A DNA stretch of 64,000 nucleotides. Origin: Bradyrhizobium arachidis (GTDB lineage Bacteria > Pseudomonadota > Alphaproteobacteria > Rhizobiales > Xanthobacteraceae). Location of the stretch: positions 7,316,001 through 7,380,000 of the forward strand of contig NZ_CP030050.1 in assembly GCF_015291705.1 (NCBI RefSeq), in the 5' to 3' direction. Below the pieces are notes generated by a model, which made no database searches, was not told the DNA's origin, and saw nothing but the letters and a program-made list of their open reading frames with translations. This document shows, piece by piece, positions 42,611 through 51,026 of the stretch; position 1 is the first letter of the stretch; each line of letters starts with the position of its first letter. Both the position numbers and the translations under genes were made by a program.

Positions 42611-43828
42611 TCACATCTTGCAGGCAGGATCGACGGGCGGGATGATGTCCTGTCCCGGCTCGATTTTCTTGATCTGGTACATCGGTTTGCCCTCCGGACC
42701 CATCACGATCTGGCTGATCGCCATCCGCCGCGCAACCTGATGGTCAGCTGCACGGATCTCGACATCGCCGAGGACCGTTTCGGCTTTGAGGCCGGACAGC
42801 GCGGCGCGAACCGCGTTGATGTCGGTCGAGTTCGCCTTCTGAAGCCCAGCGGCAATCAGCTGAATGGCCGCGTATTGATCGGCGCTGGTGTAAGGCGGGA
42901 GCTCGCCGTTGTATTTTTCCTTATATGCCTTCACGAAGGCTTCGGCCTGCGCGCCGGGGAAGCCGGCCACGAACCCGATATTCTGATAGACGCCGAGCAC
43001 GGTCTCGCCCTGCGCCGGCAGTGTCTGCGGGATCACGAACGAGTTGCCCAGCACCATCTTGTACTTCTTGAACAACCCGAACTGCTGCTGCTGCTTGGCG
43101 AGATTGATCGCGTCACTGCCGAAGATCGTCACGAACAGCCCGTCGGCCGGTTCGGCTCCCAGCTCCGAAATCTTGGCGCCGAAATCCGGCGTCCCGTTTG
43201 GCGAGAACAAGGTTTTTCCGATCGTTCCGCCCTGCGAGGTCACCAGCGCCTTGAACTTGTCCGCGGAGTCGCGTCCGGCGGCATAGTCGACCGCGATGAT
43301 GTCCCATTTCTTGATGCCCTGATCTTTCAGGAATTCCCTGAACGTCCCCATGATCATGGAGTCGTTGGCATTGACCCGAAAGTAGTTCGGCGAGCAGTTC
43401 TTTCCGGTCAGTCCGTCGGCATTGGCCATCACCTCCAGCATCAAGGCCTTCAGCGCCGGAAGCTTGGCCTGAAGCGCAGGCGTGACAGCGGAGGTATCCA
43501 TGCCGGTGATGAACATTGCCCCCTCCTTCTGGACGGCGCGGGTGGCACCGTCCACCGCGGTATCGGGCGTGCCGGGATAGGAGATGAAGGTCGCCTCCAG
43601 CTTCTTGCCCGCCGCGCCGCCGGCGCCGTTGATCTGCTCGATCGCGAGGTTGACGGCCTTGACCTGGGTGTCCTTCAGGCCGGCGAGCGGTCCGCTATCG
43701 ATCAGGAGAACGCCGATCTTCACCGTGTCCTCGGCCGAGGCTGCGGTCGCGACGGCAACGGCCATCGTTGCGCCAATGGTCGCCGCGCGCAGCATGCCGA
43801 AAGCCAGCCGCATGGATGATTTTTTCAT
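42611..43828 (-). CDS. ABC transporter substrate-binding protein (LivK/aromatic-acid type)
   Basis: 405 residues. The signal peptide (RAATIGATMAVAVATAASA) is followed by EDTVKIGVLLIDSGPLAGL. MANADGLTGKNCSPNYFRVN and IIAVDYAAGRDSADKFKALV are the middle lobe motifs of this family. GGAGGAGGGAGG precedes the ATG. It is the last gene of the liv-type operon 47142-42611 and the only binding-protein gene in the window directly linked to permease and ATPase genes, so it is their natural partner. Ligand unknown; carboxylates are likely from context. Confidence 0.93.
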   Translation of the reverse strand: MKKSSMRLAFGMLRAATIGATMAVAVATAASAEDTVKIGVLLIDSGPLAGLKDTQVKAVNLAIEQINGAGGAAGKKLEATFISYPGTPDTAVDGATRAVQKEGAMFITGMDTSAVTPALQAKLPALKALMLEVMANADGLTGKNCSPNYFRVNANDSMIMGTFREFLKDQGIKKWDIIAVDYAAGRDSADKFKALVTSQGGTIGKTLFSPNGTPDFGAKISELGAEPADGLFVTIFGSDAINLAKQQQQFGLFKKYKMVLGNSFVIPQTLPAQGETVLGVYQNIGFVAGFPGAQAEAFVKAYKEKYNGELPPYTSADQYAAIQLIAAGLQKANSTDINAVRAALSGLKAETVLGDVEIRAADHQVARRMAISQIVMGPEGKPMYQIKKIEPGQDIIPPVDPACKM

Positions 43829-43860
43829 GTTCCTCCCTCCTCCGTTATCTCGACGTTGCG

Positions 43861-44556
43861 CTAGAGCGCCATGAGCGCCTGGTTCTCCGGCTTGCCGATG
43901 GCGCCGATCGTGCCCGAACCGACAACCTCGCCCTTTGCCAGGATGACGAACCGATCGGTGGCGCGCTTGACGAGGCTGAGGTGCTGTTCGACGACCAGCA
44001 CGCCGGTGCCGGCGCCGCGGATCTTGTTGAGCGTGTCGACCAGTCCATCGATCAGAACGGGCGAAAGGCCTTCAGAGGGCTCATCGAGCAGAATGAGGCT
44101 CGGATTGGCCATCAAGGCACGACCGATCGCCAGCATTTGCTGCTGGCCGCCGCTCAACATCGTGCCCAGCCGGTCGGCGCGCTCCTCGAGCACCGGAAAT
44201 AGCTCGTAGATGGTCTTCAGCGTCCAGTGCCCTGCCCTGCCGGTCGATCGACCTAGCAGCAGGTTCTCCTTCACGGTCAGGTTCGGAAGGACGCGCCGTC
44301 CTTGCGGTGCGATCGCCACACCGAGCTTGGCAGCCGTATAGCCTGGCAGCGCATCGATCCGGCGGTCGCGAACCCAGATCTCGCCCGACAAGATATTTGT
44401 TTCGCGAAAGACCGACAGCAGCAGCGTCGACTTGCCGGCGCCGTTGCGGCCGACCAACGCCACCGACTCGCCCTCTTCGACCGTCAGGTCGATGCCGCGC
44501 AGCACGGTCGAGGCGCCATAGCCGGCGAACAGCGAGTGGATCCGCAGCGCGCTCAT
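43861..44556 (-). CDS. livF: ABC transporter ATP-binding protein, LivF type
   Basis: 231 residues. Walker A GRNGAGKST, Q-loop APQGRRVLPNLTVKENL, signature LSGGQQQMLAIGRAL, Walker B LILLDEPSEGL and the switch His in VVEQH are all intact. Length and the RRVLPNLTV region fit LivF of branched-chain-type ABC importers. Its ATG overlaps the stop of the LivG-like gene by four bases. The symbol denotes the family, not proven amino-acid transport. Confidence 0.92.
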   Translation of the reverse strand: MSALRIHSLFAGYGASTVLRGIDLTVEEGESVALVGRNGAGKSTLLLSVFRETNILSGEIWVRDRRIDALPGYTAAKLGVAIAPQGRRVLPNLTVKENLLLGRSTGRAGHWTLKTIYELFPVLEERADRLGTMLSGGQQQMLAIGRALMANPSLILLDEPSEGLSPVLIDGLVDTLNKIRGAGTGVLVVEQHLSLVKRATDRFVILAKGEVVGSGTIGAIGKPENQALMAL

Positions 44557-45251
44557 GCCGCGGTCCCCAGATACGCCGCGATGACGCGATGGTCGGCGCG
44601 GATAGCTTCAGGCGTTCCCGTGGCAAGGTGCCGTCCGAGATCGAGCACGGTGACCATGCCGCAGCAGGCGAACACCGCGTCGACATCGTGCTCGACCACG
44701 ACGGCCGCGATCCTGCGCTCGCGAACGAGATCGCGTACATGCTCGAACAGGCGCAACGTCTCCGTGGCCGAGAGACCGGCTCCCGGCTCGTCCATCAGGA
44801 GAAGGCGCGGACGCCCGATCAGGGCCAGCGCGACGTCGACCCGCCGCTGCACCCCATAGGCGATGCGCCCGGCCTTCTGGTCGAGATAGCCGCCGAGATC
44901 CATGACCTCGACGACGTCATCCACCCTGTCGTCGCCGAGATGTTGTGCAACGAGTTGCAGCTGCTCGTGCACGGTCAGGTCCTGGAAGATACTGGTGCGC
45001 TGGAACGATCGCGCCATGCCTTGCCGGCGGCGCCAGCTGATCGAACGCCGCGTGATGTCTTCGCCACAATAGCGAACTCGGCCGGAGGTCGGACGCCGTC
45101 GGCCGCAGATCGCATCAAGCAAGGTGGACTTGCCGGCGCCATTCGGACCAATGATGCCGTGAAGCAGGCCATCGCCACGGATATCGAGATCGACATCGGT
45201 CAAAGCCCGCACCGAGCCATAGCTCACCGACAGCTTTTCGATCGCGAGCAT
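44553..45251 (-). CDS. livG: ABC transporter ATP-binding protein, LivG type
   Basis: 232 residues. Walker A GPNGAGKST, the FQRTSIFQDLTVHEQL Q-loop region typical of LivG, Walker B LLLMDEPGAGL, and the switch His in VVEHDVDAVF. The signature motif reads AYGVQRRVDVALAL in place of LSGGQxR, the relaxed form found in some LivG proteins. The gene starts one base beyond the original stop of the LivM gene. Because LivM is frameshifted, its present reading frame runs 28 bases into this gene. Confidence 0.92.
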   Translation of the reverse strand: MLAIEKLSVSYGSVRALTDVDLDIRGDGLLHGIIGPNGAGKSTLLDAICGRRRPTSGRVRYCGEDITRRSISWRRRQGMARSFQRTSIFQDLTVHEQLQLVAQHLGDDRVDDVVEVMDLGGYLDQKAGRIAYGVQRRVDVALALIGRPRLLLMDEPGAGLSATETLRLFEHVRDLVRERRIAAVVVEHDVDAVFACCGMVTVLDLGRHLATGTPEAIRADHRVIAAYLGTAA

Positions 45252-46288
45252 GTCAGGATGCCTCCCGCCGCCAGCCGAGCCGCTTCAACAGGCCCGACAG
45301 CCCGCCGACGACACCACGCGGGAACACGACAATGAACACGACGATCGCAACACCGGTCAGAAGCTGCGTGAGCCCCGCGCGCGCCAAACTCGTCCTGCGC
45401 AAAGGAGAAGATCAGCCCGCCGAGAATCGGGCCGAGCGAACCGGAGATGCCGCCGATCAGCGCGGCCACCAGCGTATTGGTGCTGACGAACAGCCCCAGG
45501 CTCTCCGGCGAGACGAAACCGGCATTGAGCACATGCAGGAATCCAGCGATCGCAGCCGCGATGTTGACGACCACATACCCGATCAGCCTTGGCAGGAAGG
45601 TATTGAAGCCCGAGAAGCGCATGCGCTCCTCGTTCTCCCTGATGGCGCGAAGCACCGCGCCGAGACGGGAACGTGCGATGGCCCAGAATGCCAGTCCGAC
45701 CAGGACGGTGACGACCCAGGCCAGCGACCAGAATTGCGCGGGATCGGCAAAGCGAACCGCGTCGATGCCGAGGACGGTTCCGGTGGTCCGCACAACCAGT
45801 CCGTCTGCGCCGCCGGTATAATCGCGCAGTCCCTCGAGCAGAACGGCATGACTGATCATTTCGCCGGCGGCGAGCGTCAACATCATGAAGGCGAGCGGAT
45901 TGGTCCTGACGATCAATGCGCCGAGCATGGCGGAATAGGCAAGAAGGATCAGGAACGCGACGCATAGCGCGGCAGTCGGCGTCAAGCCCCAATCGCTCAT
46001 GCCGATCGCAAACAGATATCCGGCGCCGCCATAGATACTGGCCGCGCCGAGCGCAACGAGGCCGGCCTGGTTCATCAGGAAAGCGACGCTGAGCGCGAGC
46101 AAGCCCAGCAGGAGGCCTTCGCTGCCAAGCCGAAGCATGAAATCGCTGGCGAAATAGGTCGGGACGACGGCACCGGCGCCAAGCCCGATCAGGCCGACCA
46201 CAATGCCGAGCGAAACCCGCGGCAACGCGCCGCCGCCCGTCGCCGTCGCAGATGCATGCAGGTCGTCGGTCATCGTGCCGTTGCTCAA
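45224..46288 (-). CDS. livM: ABC transporter permease, LivM type, frameshifted near the C-terminus
   Basis: LivM-like permease with about nine hydrophobic helices (FMLRLGSEGLLLGLLALSVA, RTNPLAFMMLTLAAGEMISH, IRENEERMRFSGFNTF). A one-base insertion at the TTT of 45386-45388 (minus strand GAGTTTGGCG) turns the normal ending DELARAGLTQLLTGVAIV...PRGVVGGL into an unrelated Arg/Cys-rich tail ending at 45224. In the other frame the normal C-terminus continues to a TGA at 45253-45255, just before livG. TTG 46288 with GGAGGG upstream and a TTGA overlap with livH is the likely start; ATG 46273 is the alternative. Real mutation or sequencing error cannot be told. Confidence 0.85.
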   Translation of the reverse strand: MSNGTMTDDLHASATATGGGALPRVSLGIVVGLIGLGAGAVVPTYFASDFMLRLGSEGLLLGLLALSVAFLMNQAGLVALGAASIYGGAGYLFAIGMSDWGLTPTAALCVAFLILLAYSAMLGALIVRTNPLAFMMLTLAAGEMISHAVLLEGLRDYTGGADGLVVRTTGTVLGIDAVRFADPAQFWSLAWVVTVLVGLAFWAIARSRLGAVLRAIRENEERMRFSGFNTFLPRLIGYVVVNIAAAIAGFLHVLNAGFVSPESLGLFVSTNTLVAALIGGISGSLGPILGGLIFSFAQDEFGARGAHAASDRCCDRRVHCRVPAWCRRRAVGPVEAARLAAGGILTCSRSKSCR

Positions 46289-47142
46289 CTCAGCACCCTC
46301 CCGCGTCCGATCCCGCCCGGCGCGATCAGCAGCACGACCATCAGCAGGATGTAGGGCACCAGCGCCGCAAGGTTTGGCAGAAACACCGACCCCGCGACCT
46401 GAACGAAGCCGAACAGCAGAGCTGCAATGATTGCACCGCCGATGCTGCCGGTGCCGCCGATCACGACAATGATCAGGCAGTTCACGATCATCACGACGTC
46501 CATTCCCGGATCGACCGACAAATAGGGTCCGGCCAGCACACCCGCGATGCCGGCGAACGCCGTGCTGAGGCTGGTCACAAGCAGGCTCAGGCGGTCGGCG
46601 TTGATGCCCATCATGCGCGCGACCGACGGATCCTGACTGACTGCGCGGACATACAGCCCCGACGCCGTCCATCGCAGCCACAAGGCGAGCAGCGCGCAGG
46701 ACCCGAGCCCCGTCACGATCAGGAAGAGACGATAGACCGGATAGGACAGGTGCAGGATGGTCACGGAGCCGGACAGGATTTTCGGCGCATCGACGCTGCG
46801 CGCCTCTCCGCCGTAGAAGTAGATGATGATCTGGCCGAGGATGATGCCCAGGCCCAAGGTGACCAGCGCGACTTCGATATGCGAGCGTCGCTGCAGCGGC
46901 CGCAGCGCCAGATACTCGAAGGCTATTCCGACAATCGCCAGCAGGATTGGAACGAGCAGCAGCGCCAGCCAGAATCCGCCGACGAGGGCAATCGTGTAGC
47001 CGAGATAGGCGCCGAGCATGTAGATCGCGCCGTGGCCGAAATTGATGACGTCGCGCAGGCCGTAGATCAAGGCGAGTCCGCTCGACAGCATGATCAGCAG
47101 TGACGCAAGCGCCAGCGAATTCGCGATCAGCAGCGCGATCAT
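46285..47142 (-). CDS. livH: ABC transporter permease, LivH type
   Basis: 285 residues from ATG 47142 (AGGAG upstream). It contains hydrophobic helices including SLLIMLSSGLALIYGLRDV and NFGHGAIYMLGAYLGYTIA (the LivH signature), AVSQDPSVARMMGINADRLS (the coupling EAA-like loop) and VVIGGTGSIGGAIIAALLFG. It forms the inner-membrane channel with the LivM-type protein. It is the first gene of the transporter operon. Longer starts up to 47238 lack a hydrophobic or conserved extension. Confidence 0.92.
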   Translation of the reverse strand: MIALLIANSLALASLLIMLSSGLALIYGLRDVINFGHGAIYMLGAYLGYTIALVGGFWLALLLVPILLAIVGIAFEYLALRPLQRRSHIEVALVTLGLGIILGQIIIYFYGGEARSVDAPKILSGSVTILHLSYPVYRLFLIVTGLGSCALLALWLRWTASGLYVRAVSQDPSVARMMGINADRLSLLVTSLSTAFAGIAGVLAGPYLSVDPGMDVVMIVNCLIIVVIGGTGSIGGAIIAALLFGFVQVAGSVFLPNLAALVPYILLMVVLLIAPGGIGRGRVLS

Positions 47143-47447
47143 GGCCGCGGTCTCCTGCCCGGGTGCATTCCGCGACGGCATGCGGCCGTCCGATGCGCCA
47201 GTCTGCGCGCTTGACCTCGCAAAGGGCCCTCCTGCCATTGCGCGGCGCCGCAGCGCGTTTCAATCACGCTCCGTGCCGGCCTTCAGCATTTCCCCGTCCT
47301 GTCGGACGATCTCGAGTTCAATGCTCGATTAGTACACTGGTTTATCATATACTAGTGTTCACCGCAAACCCAAATCGGGACCTGCGCTGCGGCATCTCGT
47401 GCACAGCGGCGTCAGGTCAGAAGCGCGAGCATTACCGGAATCCTTCC
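47143..47447. other. 305-base divergent promoter region (liv operon / MaoC-like gene)
   Basis: An AT-rich block near 47321-47360 contains two back-to-back operator-like sites (C and D). The 47143-47325 stretch is a long 5' leader of the transporter operon with no recognisable gene or riboswitch. If translation began at 47181 or 47238 the leader would be shorter. Confidence 0.5.
47332..47360. promoter_or_regulatory. Operator-like sites C (minus: ATAA-ACCAGT-GTAC) and D (plus: ATAT-ACTAGT-GTTC)
   Basis: Site C occupies 47332-47345 and points to the liv operon. Site D occupies 47347-47360 and points to the MaoC-like gene. They are one base apart and form an imperfect inverted pair (ACACTGG...CTAGTGT). 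Both carry the AGTGT core of the 41-63 kb motif family. Confidence 0.55.
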
Positions 47448-48311
47448 ATGGACCTTGATCATGTCGTCGCTCGGCGCTTCGCGCCGATCTGCCAATCTTA
47501 CGACTGGCGCGATTGCGCCCTTTATGCGCTCGGCCTTGGCATGGGCGACGATCCGCTCGATGAGGACGAACTGCCCTACGTGTACGAAGGCCGCGATCAA
47601 CGCGCCGTGCCCAGCATGAGCGTGACGCTGGGCTGGCCGCCGCTCTGGATCGCCGAGCCCGAGACGGGGATTGCCTGGACCAAGGCCCTGCATGGCGAGC
47701 AGCGCCTCACGCTGCATCGCCCAATTCCGGTCAGCGCATCCATCCGCGCCGAACACCGTGTCAGCGCGGTCGAAGACAAAGGGCCGACCCGCGGCGCCCT
47801 CCTCTATTTCGATACCGAGCTGTTCGACGCCGCCAGCGGTGAGCGGCTGGCCACTCTTCGGGCGACGGAGTTCCTGCGCGGCGATGGCGGCTGCGGCAAC
47901 TACGGTTTGCCGCCCGCCGCAATCGCACGGATTGGTAGCGACAGACCCAGCGCCAGCATCGTCTATCGAACGCCGCAGCAGGCTGCCTTGCTCTATCGGC
48001 TTGTCAGCCGCGACTATATGCCGATCCACGCCGACCCGGCGATTGCCCGCGATGCCGGCTTCGACCGCCCGATCTCGCACGGCCTGAACACGCTGGGCCT
48101 CGCCTGCCGCGCCATCCTGAAACGTTACGCGCCGGGACGTCCCGAGCTGGTCGAGGCGATGGCAGCCCGATTTGTCGCGCCAGCCTTTCCCGGCGACACC
48201 ATCCGGATCGACATGTTCGAGGAAGACAACGTCATCAGGTTCAGGGCCTGGGCGGCGGAGCGCCACACCATGGTGATCGATCGCGGCGAATGCCGGCTGA
48301 CGGCGGCCTGA
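47448..48311 (+). CDS. MaoC-like enoyl-CoA hydratase (MFE-2 hydratase 2 type, double hot-dog)
   Basis: 287 residues. The N-terminal half-domain has YDWRDCALYALGLGMGDDPL, typical of peroxisomal-type hydratase 2. The C-terminal MaoC domain holds LLYRLVSRDYMPIHADPAIA with the catalytic Asp/His pair, then GFDRPISHGLNTLG. Such enzymes make (3R)-hydroxyacyl-CoA from trans-2-enoyl-CoA. It is divergent from the liv operon and the only gene of its transcript, being convergent with the kinase at 48328-49500. Confidence 0.92.
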   Translation: MDLDHVVARRFAPICQSYDWRDCALYALGLGMGDDPLDEDELPYVYEGRDQRAVPSMSVTLGWPPLWIAEPETGIAWTKALHGEQRLTLHRPIPVSASIRAEHRVSAVEDKGPTRGALLYFDTELFDAASGERLATLRATEFLRGDGGCGNYGLPPAAIARIGSDRPSASIVYRTPQQAALLYRLVSRDYMPIHADPAIARDAGFDRPISHGLNTLGLACRAILKRYAPGRPELVEAMAARFVAPAFPGDTIRIDMFEEDNVIRFRAWAAERHTMVIDRGECRLTAA

Positions 48312-48327
48312 CAGGCTGCCGCTCCCC

Positions 48328-49500
48328 TCAACTGCGCAAGGAATCCAGATCCGCCATCGCCGTCGAGATTCGCTCGATCATCGCGAGCGTCGTCGCCTCC
48401 GACTGCATGGCCGGCAACAAGGGCGAATGGCACAAGGTGATCGTCCACATCAGCAGCGCATGCACCATCTGCTGCCGATAGTTGAGGAAACTCCGGTCGA
48501 AGTTCGGCCTGGTCCCCGTCAATCCGGCGAACCGATCGAGATAGCGACGGAGCAGATCCTTCTCCCAGTTGCGGCGATCCTCTGGCGTCAGCGCCGCCGT
48601 CACGGCATAGGAAAAGTCCCGCGACCAGTGACCGCGGGCAAGACATTGCCAATCGCACAGGCCCATCTTCCCCGCGCCGGTGCGATACCAGTTGCCGATA
48701 TGCACGTCGGAATGGATCAGTCCCTGCGGCTCGTTGTCGTGGACGGCAAGCGCCCGCACGGCGGCCGGCCAGACCGCGTCTCGCTGCGCGAGCACGCTGT
48801 TCGGAATGACGTGGGCGGCAGCGTCGAACGCCTTCCGGGTGTAGTGCTCGAGGCTCATCTTCTCCGCACCGATGGTGAACCAGCGCGGATAGCTGGCCAC
48901 CCACGGATACCGTGCCGAAAGCTCGCCATCGCCGTAGAAGCGCGCATGCAGCGCGGCCAGAACGTCGACCATGTCTTCCGCCATCTCGCGGTCAACATAG
49001 GTCTTGTAGTTGCAAAAGGTCGCCGACTTGGTTGCGACCATGTCCTCCAGGAGAAGGATCGAGGCGTAGGTCTGGCGATCGAACGCCGCATGATAGCCGA
49101 CCGGCGCCTCGATCTCGAGCTGCGGTCGCAGCTGCATGTAGAAGCGTCCCTCGACCCGCGCGGTGCCGTTGAAGCCGCCGATCATGCGTGTGACGACGCT
49201 CGGCAGCGACTTCGTGAACATCGACTGCGGCAAGCCTGCGCGCTGACCCGCGTCATTGTAGCTGACGATCAATTGGTGACGTTCGTGCGTCCCGGCGCTC
49301 GCAGGCTTCACCACGACGTCGGTGACGACAGCACCGGGACTTTCCTGGCAGAGCACGGCGGTCAGCCACTCCGGCGTGACGGCCCCCGGCGAGCACGGAA
49401 CATCCTCCGCGCGGCGGGCTTTCGGCCGCACCAGGCGTTCGAAGGCGACGCGTCCGCCAATCCTGAGCGCAGCCAGTGCCGTTGCACCCGATGCAGCCAT
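48328..49500 (-). CDS. APH-fold phosphotransferase family protein (second kinase)
   Basis: 390 residues from ATG 49500 with GGGAGGG just upstream. LIHSDVHIGNWYRTGAGKMG is the Brenner motif (D, N) and LCDWQCLARGHWSRDFSYAV the DxxxxG-like metal site. The nucleotide loop region ASAGTHERHQLIVSYNDAG is looser than in the 35819-36859 kinase, so it belongs to a different subfamily of small-molecule kinases. A strong operator-like site (E) lies 56 bases upstream. Its substrate may be a hydroxyacyl-CoA or hydroxy acid of the same locus. That is inference. Confidence 0.88.
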   Translation of the reverse strand: MAASGATALAALRIGGRVAFERLVRPKARRAEDVPCSPGAVTPEWLTAVLCQESPGAVVTDVVVKPASAGTHERHQLIVSYNDAGQRAGLPQSMFTKSLPSVVTRMIGGFNGTARVEGRFYMQLRPQLEIEAPVGYHAAFDRQTYASILLLEDMVATKSATFCNYKTYVDREMAEDMVDVLAALHARFYGDGELSARYPWVASYPRWFTIGAEKMSLEHYTRKAFDAAAHVIPNSVLAQRDAVWPAAVRALAVHDNEPQGLIHSDVHIGNWYRTGAGKMGLCDWQCLARGHWSRDFSYAVTAALTPEDRRNWEKDLLRRYLDRFAGLTGTRPNFDRSFLNYRQQMVHALLMWTITLCHSPLLPAMQSEATTLAMIERISTAMADLDSLRS

Positions 49501-49555
49501 GGTCCCTCCCTTCCGGTGAGCGGCCGCAGCGCTTGCGACGCGCGCCCGATATTTC

Positions 49556-49569
49556 GTACGCTTACGTAC
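49556..49569. promoter_or_regulatory. Operator-like site E (GTAC-GCTTAC-GTAC)
   Basis: A perfect GTAC-N6-GTAC arrangement. Over a longer stretch it aligns with site J (minus strand of 62807-62820) as GTACGCTT..GTAC.AT.TG. Upstream of the second kinase gene. Confidence 0.7.
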
Positions 49570-49714
49570 TATCTGAACCACAATCGCGTTGACGTCAAGG
49601 CGGCGCCAGCGCCGAGATGCGGATCAACGGCCAGCAGCCTCCTGGTTGCAGCGCGACACATTTCGAGGCCTCCGGCGCCGGCACATTCCGCATTTTTCGA
49701 CTTCCAAAGATATC

Positions 49715-49728
49715 GTACTATAGTGTAC
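49715..49728. promoter_or_regulatory. Operator-like site F (GTAC-TATAGT-GTAC)
   Basis: GTAC-N6-GTAC, 40 bases before the start of the binding-protein/thiolase operon, in an AT-rich promoter. Confidence 0.65.
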
Positions 49729-49768
49729 TTCTTTAATTCATAAAACAAGAAGCGATATGGGAGCCAGC

Positions 49769-50965
49769 ATGAGAACTTCGATTTTGGTGAGCGCCTCGGT
49801 CCTGTTCCTATCCAGCGCAGCCGTGGAGGCGGGAGCCGCCGACAAGCAATATGGTCCGGGCGTTACCGACACCGAGATCAAGATCGGCCAGACCGTTCCA
49901 TATAGCGGGCCGGCGTCGACATTCTCGAGCTACGGCCGCGTGATGACCGGCTACTTCCAGATGCTGAACGAGCAAGGCGGGATCAACGGCAGGAAGGTCA
50001 ACCTGATCTCGCTTGACAACGCATTCAGCCCGCCAAAGGCCATCGAACAGACCCGCAAGCTGATCGACGACGACGGCGTTCTGGCTGAGGTCGGCACCGT
50101 GGGCACTGTTCCCAACGTCGCCGTTCAAAAGTATCTCAACCAGAACAAGGTACCCCAGGTCTTCATCTCGGCAGGCGGCCGCCGCTTCAACGATCCCAAG
50201 AGTTTTCCGTGGACCGTCCCCTTCTATCCGCCCTTCGAGATGGAGGGAGCCACGTTCGGCAAATTCATCCTCAAGAAGCTGCCGAACGCCAAGATCGCCG
50301 TGCTCTACCAGAACGACGACTATGGGAAGGACTACCTCACGGGCCTCAAGGCCGGCTTGGGCTCCGACGGCCAGGCGAAGATCGTCGCGGAGGCTTCCTA
50401 CGAGCTCAGCTATCCCACGATCGACTCCGAGATCCTCAAGCTCAAGGCAGCCGGCGCCGATACGCTGGTCTATTTCACGACGCCGAAATTTGCCGCCCAG
50501 GGCATCAAGAAGGCCAATGAGCTGAACTGGAAGCCGGTCCAGTTCCTCGCCAGTCCGGTCAACTCGATCCAGGGCGTGCTGACGCCTGCCGGGCTCGACA
50601 ACGTCCAGGGCGCCTATACGACCCAATTCGCCAAGCAGGCCAACGATCCCGCCTGGGCCGAGGATGCCGAGGTCAAGGACTATGTCGCCTTCATGAAGAA
50701 ATGGGCGCCGAACGACAGCCCGAACGACTTCATTGCGCTATCCGGCTACATCAATGCGCAAGCGATTGCGAAGGGCCTGCAGCGATGCGGCGACAATCTG
50801 ACCCGCGAGAATCTGCTTGCTCAGGCCACGAGCTTCAACAAGGAGCGGGTCGGCATGCTGCTCCCGGGGATCGAACTCACCAACTCCAAGGAGAACTACG
50901 CCCCCTACCGCTCCTTGCGCATGGCCATCTTCGACAAGACGTCCTGGAGGCTGCTCGAGGACTAG
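49769..50965 (+). CDS. ABC transporter substrate-binding protein (LivK/aromatic-acid type)
   Basis: 398 residues from ATG 49769, supported by GGGAG six bases upstream. The signal peptide (TSILVSASVLFLSSAAVEAG) is followed by KQYGPGVTDTEIKIGQTVPY. Very similar to the protein of 32725-33939, with AGGRRFNDPKSFPWTVPFYP shared almost unchanged, so the two are recent paralogues. It heads an operon with a thiolase and a DUF35 gene. It has no permease of its own and may use the liv-type transporter at 43861-47142. Confidence 0.92.
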   Translation: MRTSILVSASVLFLSSAAVEAGAADKQYGPGVTDTEIKIGQTVPYSGPASTFSSYGRVMTGYFQMLNEQGGINGRKVNLISLDNAFSPPKAIEQTRKLIDDDGVLAEVGTVGTVPNVAVQKYLNQNKVPQVFISAGGRRFNDPKSFPWTVPFYPPFEMEGATFGKFILKKLPNAKIAVLYQNDDYGKDYLTGLKAGLGSDGQAKIVAEASYELSYPTIDSEILKLKAAGADTLVYFTTPKFAAQGIKKANELNWKPVQFLASPVNSIQGVLTPAGLDNVQGAYTTQFAKQANDPAWAEDAEVKDYVAFMKKWAPNDSPNDFIALSGYINAQAIAKGLQRCGDNLTRENLLAQATSFNKERVGMLLPGIELTNSKENYAPYRSLRMAIFDKTSWRLLED

Positions 50966-51026
50966 CGATGGCACTGCCCTGCCGCGTAACACGCGGCAAG
51001 GCAGACAACCCCAACGGAGACTTTCT

